Positions 58,916-64,000 of a stretch of 64,000 nucleotides of DNA are shown one piece after another. Each line of letters begins with the position of its first letter. Position 1 is the first letter of the stretch. This DNA is from Delphinus delphis (Eukaryota; Chordata; Mammalia; Artiodactyla; Delphinidae): the NCBI RefSeq assembly GCF_949987515.2, contig NC_082683.1, positions 126,690,582 through 126,754,581 on the forward strand. The letters run 5' to 3'. Under the pieces are notes generated by a model that did no database searches, was not told the DNA's origin, and saw only the letters and a list, made by a program, of their open reading frames with translations. The translations under genes were made by a program, and so were the position numbers.

Positions 58916-59952
58916 TAATGAAATAAGAGAAGGAAAATGTGTCACTCTGGGGTTTTGGGTTACAAACAACAGAAATGGAGATTGACTTATTTAAGCCAAA
59001 AGGAAATGATTGGAAGGTTATCTGGTAGCTCTCAGATTAATGGGACGGCTGGAGGGCAAGGTCTGAGAAGGGAAGTTGAATGTCCAGAAACACAGCTTGT
59101 TTAGTATGCTACCATGGCCCTCAGTCTGGGACACCAAAGCAGAATATAACAGTCCCTGCTTCTTCTTGACAATGCTGTGGTTTTATCCAAAACAATAAAT
59201 ACACTTTAAATCTAGGAAATGGTGATGCTGGCTTTATCTGTTCTGCTTGGCTGCACCTGGATTCCAAGCCAACCTACCAGCATAAGTGCAGAGAGGAAAG
59301 ATTCAGGTTTCAAGTGTTGGGTATTTCTTTGTAGGCTTCTGGGAACTGAGATGATACAGAACAAGCACAAAGAGGAGAAGGGGGCTGGGATTCTAGTTGC
59401 CATGAAAAAATCGAGGAAAAGTTCAAGCATAAGGCAAAATGAGGAAAACAAGGAAACATAAACACAAATATTAAGTCTAGGAAAAGATCCTAATGAGGAT
59501 TAAGAAAACAAGACTAGTTTTATATAGTTTGTGAATAAGAAAAGAAACAGAGAATCAATATCTAATAATATGGGAGATCCTGATTTAGAGATCAAAATAG
59601 AAACAACCAGGCTAAATACAGGAAGAGCTTAGAGGGGGCCAAAGGAAGAGACGTTTGGGGTACTGTGTCAGAAAGCGTTATTCTAAAAGGAAATTAAGAG
59701 TTCCAGTTCCCCTTCCCCCTCCTCCACAAAACTAAAAGGCTGTTTGGGCCTCACATTTTCCAGCAAGATCACAGATTCCTAACTGGGTCACGTGAACACT
59801 AAATCCTTTCATATTTTCTTTGATGTGTGAGTGTGTAAGGTGGGGCGTCCAACCTCTCTCTGAGCCCATAGCTTCAGGGACAGACACACAGACAATGGAC
59901 AGGGAAGAGAATAACTATCTAACTGCTCAAAGTAGCATAATTTAACATTAGA
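58916..59952. other. Unassigned sequence
   Basis: 58945-59080 resembles 15706-15850 and may be the same unnamed old repeat. Nothing recognised in the rest; short open frames look like chance. Confidence 0.3.
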
Positions 59953-59962
59953 GTTCAGTGCT

Positions 59963-60037
59963 GGGGTTTTTTTGTTTGTTTTTTCATGAAAATGCATTTT
60001 ATTTTAAATATAGCAGTGTGTACATGTCAATCCCAGA
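59963..60037 (-). mobile_element. Very short L1 3'-tail insertion
   Basis: About 75 bases: poly-T part followed by tattttaaatatagcagtgt and tacatgtcaatccca, the terminal 3' UTR of L1 on the minus strand (compare 26185-26215). Flanked by tcagtgctg at 59954-59962 and 60039-60047. Confidence 0.75.
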
Positions 60038-60134
60038 TCAGTGCTGTTTTTATACAGATCCTCCACCATAAGCTGAGTCTGCAACAAGAGATATAATCAG
60101 GATTTTTCTCTATGTGAATTGGGGGAATTGTTAA

Positions 60135-60340
60135 AATCATTTTAACTATCATTTACTGAGGACTTCACATCAAGCATTATTCTATGTGCATTCATTAAAT
60201 CCACATATCAGTCTATGGGGTGAATAAAATTAGTCTCCATTATACAGAAGAGGAGGTGGAAGCTAGTGGGTTTAGATAATGTGCCCAAGTTCACACAAAA
60301 AGAAAGCTGGGACTTTAACTTAGGTCTGTGGAACACTTCA
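60135..60340 (-). mobile_element. MIR SINE
   Basis: Minus-strand MIR order: catttactgaggacttcac, attattctatgtgcattcat, tagtctccattatacag, gtgcccaagttcacac, aaagctgggactttaac. Confidence 0.85.
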
Positions 60341-60579
60341 GCAGTTTAGCTGATTTCTGCTGCAGATGAAAAATACTGACCCCTAAAATCCTAAGGCATA
60401 TGTTGTTCAACATAGCAGGGGATCTGGAGGGCAGACTGTTCAGCAGTACAGTGATGTCTTCAAGGACTGAAGTTTCTATCTTTCTACTCTGCGGTATGTG
60501 TTGGTGCTATCTCATGTCTAAGAGCATGAACAGTATGTAGCAGTTTAGGCATCCCATGAAGACATGACCACATTTGTTT
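60341..60579. other. Unassigned sequence
   Basis: Nothing recognised. Confidence 0.3.
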
Positions 60580-60596
60580 AAAAAGAGGAGGGGGGG
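60580..60596. repeat. Target-site duplication of CHR-2 SINE, left
   Basis: aaaaagaggagggggg-type tract, repeated at 60807-60823. The site ttt/aaaaa fits L1 endonuclease. The poly-G makes exact ends ambiguous by one or two bases. Confidence 0.88.
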
Positions 60597-60806
60597 GGTC
60601 TCCTCTGGTGGCGCAGTGGTTGGGAGTCCGCCTGCCGATGCAGGGGACACGGGTTCGTGCCCCGGTCCGGGAAGATCCCACATGCCGCAGAGCGGCTGGG
60701 CCCGTGAGCCACGGCCGCTGAGCCTGCGCGTCCGGAGCCTGTGCTCCGCAATGGGTGAGGCCACAACAGTGAGAGGCCCGCGTACCGCAAAAAAAAAAAA
60801 AAAAAA
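60597..60806 (+). mobile_element. CHR-2 SINE, young-looking
   Basis: Nearly consensus CHR-2: A box tggcgcagtgg at 60609-60619, B box ggttcgtgccc at 60652-60662, then gagcggctgggcccgtgag and a pure poly-A tail. Unbroken A-tail, intact promoter boxes and near-identical TSDs suggest recent insertion compared with the one at 10590. Confidence 0.95.
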
Positions 60807-60823
60807 AAAAAGAGGAGGGGGGG
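60807..60823. repeat. Target-site duplication of CHR-2 SINE, right
   Basis: Partner of 60580-60596. Confidence 0.88.
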
Positions 60824-61225
60824 ATGTCCTCCATAAATCTCTTTTTTATTAGTGAGAAAATCTCCCCCTGCCAATGTCTCCAGTAAGTTTCTCCACATAT
60901 ACTATTGACTAGTATTAAGTCACATGTCTACGCCTAAATCCAGTCGCCTTCCAAGATCATGGAATTACTATTATTGGCTTAGATCAATCATGATTCACTG
61001 CCTGAGACTGTTATAGGGGTCAGTTTCCCTTAGCAAGCAAAAGAAGGGGGTGCATAGGGAAATGGGTGGTGGTGACGGCAGTTGGGAAGGCAAGAAAATT
61101 TCTCTGCCACAGATACTACAAAAAAATTCTTGTTCTAGAAACTAATTTAGCTCTAATATGAGTGATGGAAATGGAGGAGAGAGGAGGAAAGGAAAGAAAA
61201 GGCAAGGAGGGGGAAGGAAAGGGAG
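60824..61225. other. Unassigned sequence with a purine-rich stretch
   Basis: 61165-61225 is purine-rich (ggaggagagaggaggaaagg). No gene signal. Confidence 0.35.
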
Positions 61226-61318
61226 GTAACACTTACTGAGCATTTATTGTATAAATTATGTTAGCCCCTTTCGCATACATTCTTTCTATGGTACTTTTAT
61301 TGTACCCATTTTCTAGAC
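61226..61318 (-). mobile_element. MIR fragment
   Basis: taacacttactgagcattta, then ccctttcgcatacat and gtacccattttctag follow minus-strand MIR order. Confidence 0.7.
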
Positions 61319-62877
61319 GCTCTATAAATCGCACTGCCCCAAATGGAGGAATGATCATTTTAATCCAAACTGATTGATTAGAAAGTACATGTTCTTTTGC
61401 TCTTAGGGGAGATTGATTAGAAGTTATTCACTTTAGATTCAAGTATAAAGGAGACTAATATCAAAGGAAAACTGCCATCTTTTCCTGGAAAACTAGTCTA
61501 ATGCCTCTTGCAACCTTCAAATCTCTCAAAACCGCAAATTAAGCTAAGTCACTAGTTCATTACTTATATTCATGGCCTGCCGTGCTGTTGTCTATGTTGT
61601 ATTTCTTGGTATTGGATAAGTAAGGAAGAGGAGATTTTTCTGACCCTCCACTGGATCCTTATTACCATATATCAGAAGCTATGACAACCATAGACAGCAC
61701 TGGTAGGGAACCAAGAAAAAAAAAAAAAAGAAAATCAGAAAAATCACAGGCAGGAATGGTACAAGAACTCCAAGAGGGGCTTCTAATATTTCCTTGTTAT
61801 TGAAAATTACACTTCATAAAAACTCTTGTTCATTTAAAGTTTGAAGAGTGACAGAAAAATGGCTTTCAGACTTAGGTCTGCTAAATGTAGGATAAATCAA
61901 AAAAGATGGAACAAGGAGAAACTTCAAGAAAAGCAAAACAGAAAGTCAGTATGCAGTATAAATAACACTTCATCAGTGCTATAGTGTCTTACAAAACAGC
62001 CTAGAAAATTCCACGGTGTAATCGTAGTATACAGTGCAGGAGAGAATAATTTACTATCATTAGGGGTTTGTAATCCCTACCATGGAAAGGGGAATGTTCA
62101 CATATAACTCTTTAATGATAGTGGACTTGCAGGCATAAATCCCTAAATGATGAGATGTGAATACATTTTAGAAATTCAAGTTTCTGTTGGGTAAGAAAAA
62201 GTCAGGCTGTCTGGTTTGACTGGCTTGCATATCAAAATCTGTTGCTGATCTGCTGAGAACTGCAACCTTGGGAGTGAGCTACATCCATTCTACATCTTAA
62301 GAAGGGCAACCCTCAGGGGTAGGGCACAGTGGTTTAATCTTTTACTCATCAGGCACACATCAACACTATAAACACACAAGTTTCAGTTAGTGGTAGTCTA
62401 TGCCAAAGGCATGGCAGCCTGCCACACCATCCAAGAACACTCTCAGAAATAACTCAAGTGTTTCCTGTCAGGAAAGCTTTTTTTCTGTGCTAAGTTTTAG
62501 ATATTCAGCTTAGTGTGGATCCAAAACAAAAATGAGCAACAGGAAAAATTAATAATTTTACACTCCACCCTCCAAACTCCCTTTTCCTCTCTTAGCAAAG
62601 TTTCTTGTCTCAATGCTCTTTAATTCTCAAACTCTCTTCAATGAAATCATCTGTAAAGCAAAGATTTGAAACTTATTAACACGGAAGTGCAAATGAAAGA
62701 CAGGAGTTTAAATGTTACTTCTCCCAGAGGCATTTTTTAAAAAAATTTTAACCTCCATCCAATCTTTAAGCTAAGCAAGATTTAGAAAATTTTCCTAAGG
62801 GGTGTTCACCAGACAAAGATGCCTAGATGTTGGACGAGAAGTAGGGAGTTCCCAGAGGCTGGATTAGATCATATCGG
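61319..62877. other. Unassigned single-copy-like sequence
   Basis: No repeat or gene recognised. A poly-A tract is at about 61715-61730. Confidence 0.35.
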
Positions 62878-62899
62878 GTGTGTGTGTGTGTGTGTGTGG
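62878..62899. repeat. (GT)n microsatellite
   Basis: About eleven GT units, followed shortly by a G9 run at about 62915-62923. Confidence 0.92.
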
Positions 62900-62923
62900 T
62901 GCATATTGGTGGTGGGGGGGGGG

Positions 62924-64000
62924 AATCATTACAGCAGGTTGTGTGTTCAGCCTGATTCCCACCCTGATTTCATCTTCTTTCAGCACCTGCAGCAGGATTG
63001 ATACTCCATGTTCATTCCTCCCTCCTTCAAGTACTCTAAAAGGGGGAAATACTTTTACTTGTAAAAGCTTAGTACTGCTATGCAATGGCATCCCTCTCTC
63101 TCCCCCCCTCCCCCATGAAAACGAAACTATGTATCCCACTGTTACACCCTGGAAATGCAGGTTGTCCCCAATGCCCCATCTCTGCTCTGCTGGCAGACCA
63201 CCTAGTCAGCTGCAGTCTCGTCTTTCAGATTTCTCAGGTGCGAGCCAGATGCCACTCTATGTGCTGAGCACCAGAGAACACATAAACACATATCAAACTC
63301 TCCAAAATGCCCGTTTCCCTAGAATTACTGTTGGAGACGTGGTGAGGACGGAATACACAGTACACTAATAGCACTTTCAAAAATCCTTTCTGATTTTACA
63401 CTCCTCAGGCACTTTAACTTCAAATGTTTTATGCAAACAAGTGGGTGCCAGGTGACGGTACTGAAGCCTGTAATTAGGCATCTTCTTGCAAACCCTGTTT
63501 GTATAATCTTACACTGGGGTATGGGAGGAGTTGGAGCCTATTTTCTTGGAGCCATGGGTAAGACTAAGACTGGAATCATTTCATTCTGACAACCTGTTAC
63601 TTGTGGGTATGTTGGGGGTGGCACAGGTGCCCATGACTAGAAGCAGTGTCCACAGGAGACAAGAACCAGCCTATCAAAGCACAGTGTTCGGAAGAAATCA
63701 GTCCTGGAAGAACCATGGCTCCTTCTGGTTTTTTGAAAAATAGGCAAACATTTAGTTTACACCTGAAGAGGAGGCTTTCCTCGTCTGCATTTTACTGTTT
63801 CATGTTGGCAAACCTGTTCTTTCAGAGCACATGCTGCTTTCTTTATTGGACACTTAGAGTGGCACATCCCTGTTGATGGGGTACACATGGCGGGAAGGAG
63901 AGGCTGAAGAGCCAGAGGGGAAGAGAGGCAGAGGCGTTCCCAGGAAGTTCCTTTGGAGAAACTTTTATGTTAGCCAGCAGCAGCAGCAGCAACGATAAAC
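62924..64000. other. Unassigned single-copy-like sequence
   Basis: No L1 or SINE recognised. Open frames here (up to 162 codons, one beginning in the GT repeat) show no domain, no splice context and no codon pattern I can support. A (CAG)5 run lies at 63975-63989. Confidence 0.4.

Noticed and set aside
60484..60898. Several frames of 85-116 codons on both strands
   Set aside because: All are translations of the CHR-2 SINE with its poly-A tail.
62880..63368. 162-codon open frame, plus strand
   Set aside because: Starts inside a GT microsatellite (MCVCVCG), crosses a G run, and no known domain is seen.
1..64000. CRISPR array, phage or bacterial defence system
   Set aside because: No regularly spaced short repeats; all repeats are eukaryotic retroelements and simple repeats.

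Overview
The window is mammalian, repeat-dominated, apparently intergenic DNA. Host is most likely a cetacean (whale or dolphin): all six young SINEs are tRNA-derived CHR-type elements (CHR-1 and the shorter CHR-2 form), which are known from the whale/hippo lineage, with CHR-2 typical of cetaceans. No primate Alu, rodent B1/B2 or ruminant BovB/Bov-tA was seen. I found no host protein-coding gene, tRNA, rRNA, CRISPR array or bacterial-type operon. Nearly all long open frames are fragments of LINE-1 (L1) ORF1 and ORF2 in either orientation, or chance frames.

Layout: roughly three quarters of the window is L1. Positions 1-1180 hold an L1 3' end and a very old ORF1 relic (minus). Positions 1441-11506 hold L1-A (plus), split by a nearly complete L1-B (2580-7540) and by a CHR-2 SINE (10590-10816), followed by older L1 3' ends. 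Positions 12998-14650 are a twin-primed L1 with an inverted 5' arm, sitting in an older L1. Positions 14981-18149 are mostly unique with MIR and old L1 pieces. L1-G (18163-24032, minus) is near full length. Positions 24046-28043 hold unique DNA, an L1 3' end and an L2. Positions 28044-47282 are a three-element L1 nest, all minus: L1-C is interrupted by full-length L1-D (29658-36210) and full-length L1-E (39541-47171), and D and E each carry a CHR-1 SINE. Positions 47283-49419 are unique with MIRs. L1-F (49690-54770, plus), joined to a truncated CHR-1, sits in an old L1. Positions 56091-64000 are mainly old single-copy DNA with L1, L2, MIR and CHR pieces and simple repeats.

How the parts relate: L1 ORF1 encodes an RNA-binding chaperone and ORF2 an endonuclease/reverse transcriptase. 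These enzymes copied the L1s and, in trans, the CHR SINEs into the site, leaving target-site duplications (TSDs) and A-tails that are still readable. Every L1 here is disabled by stops, frameshifts, deletions, lost starts or changed catalytic residues. The best-kept frame is L1-F ORF1, broken by one stop.

I did not find an undescribed multi-gene system. The most interesting items are structural: the nested L1 stack, a 71-bp putative TSD, textbook twin priming, a tandemly repeated GC-rich L1 5' UTR, an identical nonsense codon next to the RT catalytic motif in two separate L1s, and an L1/SINE pair inside one TSD.
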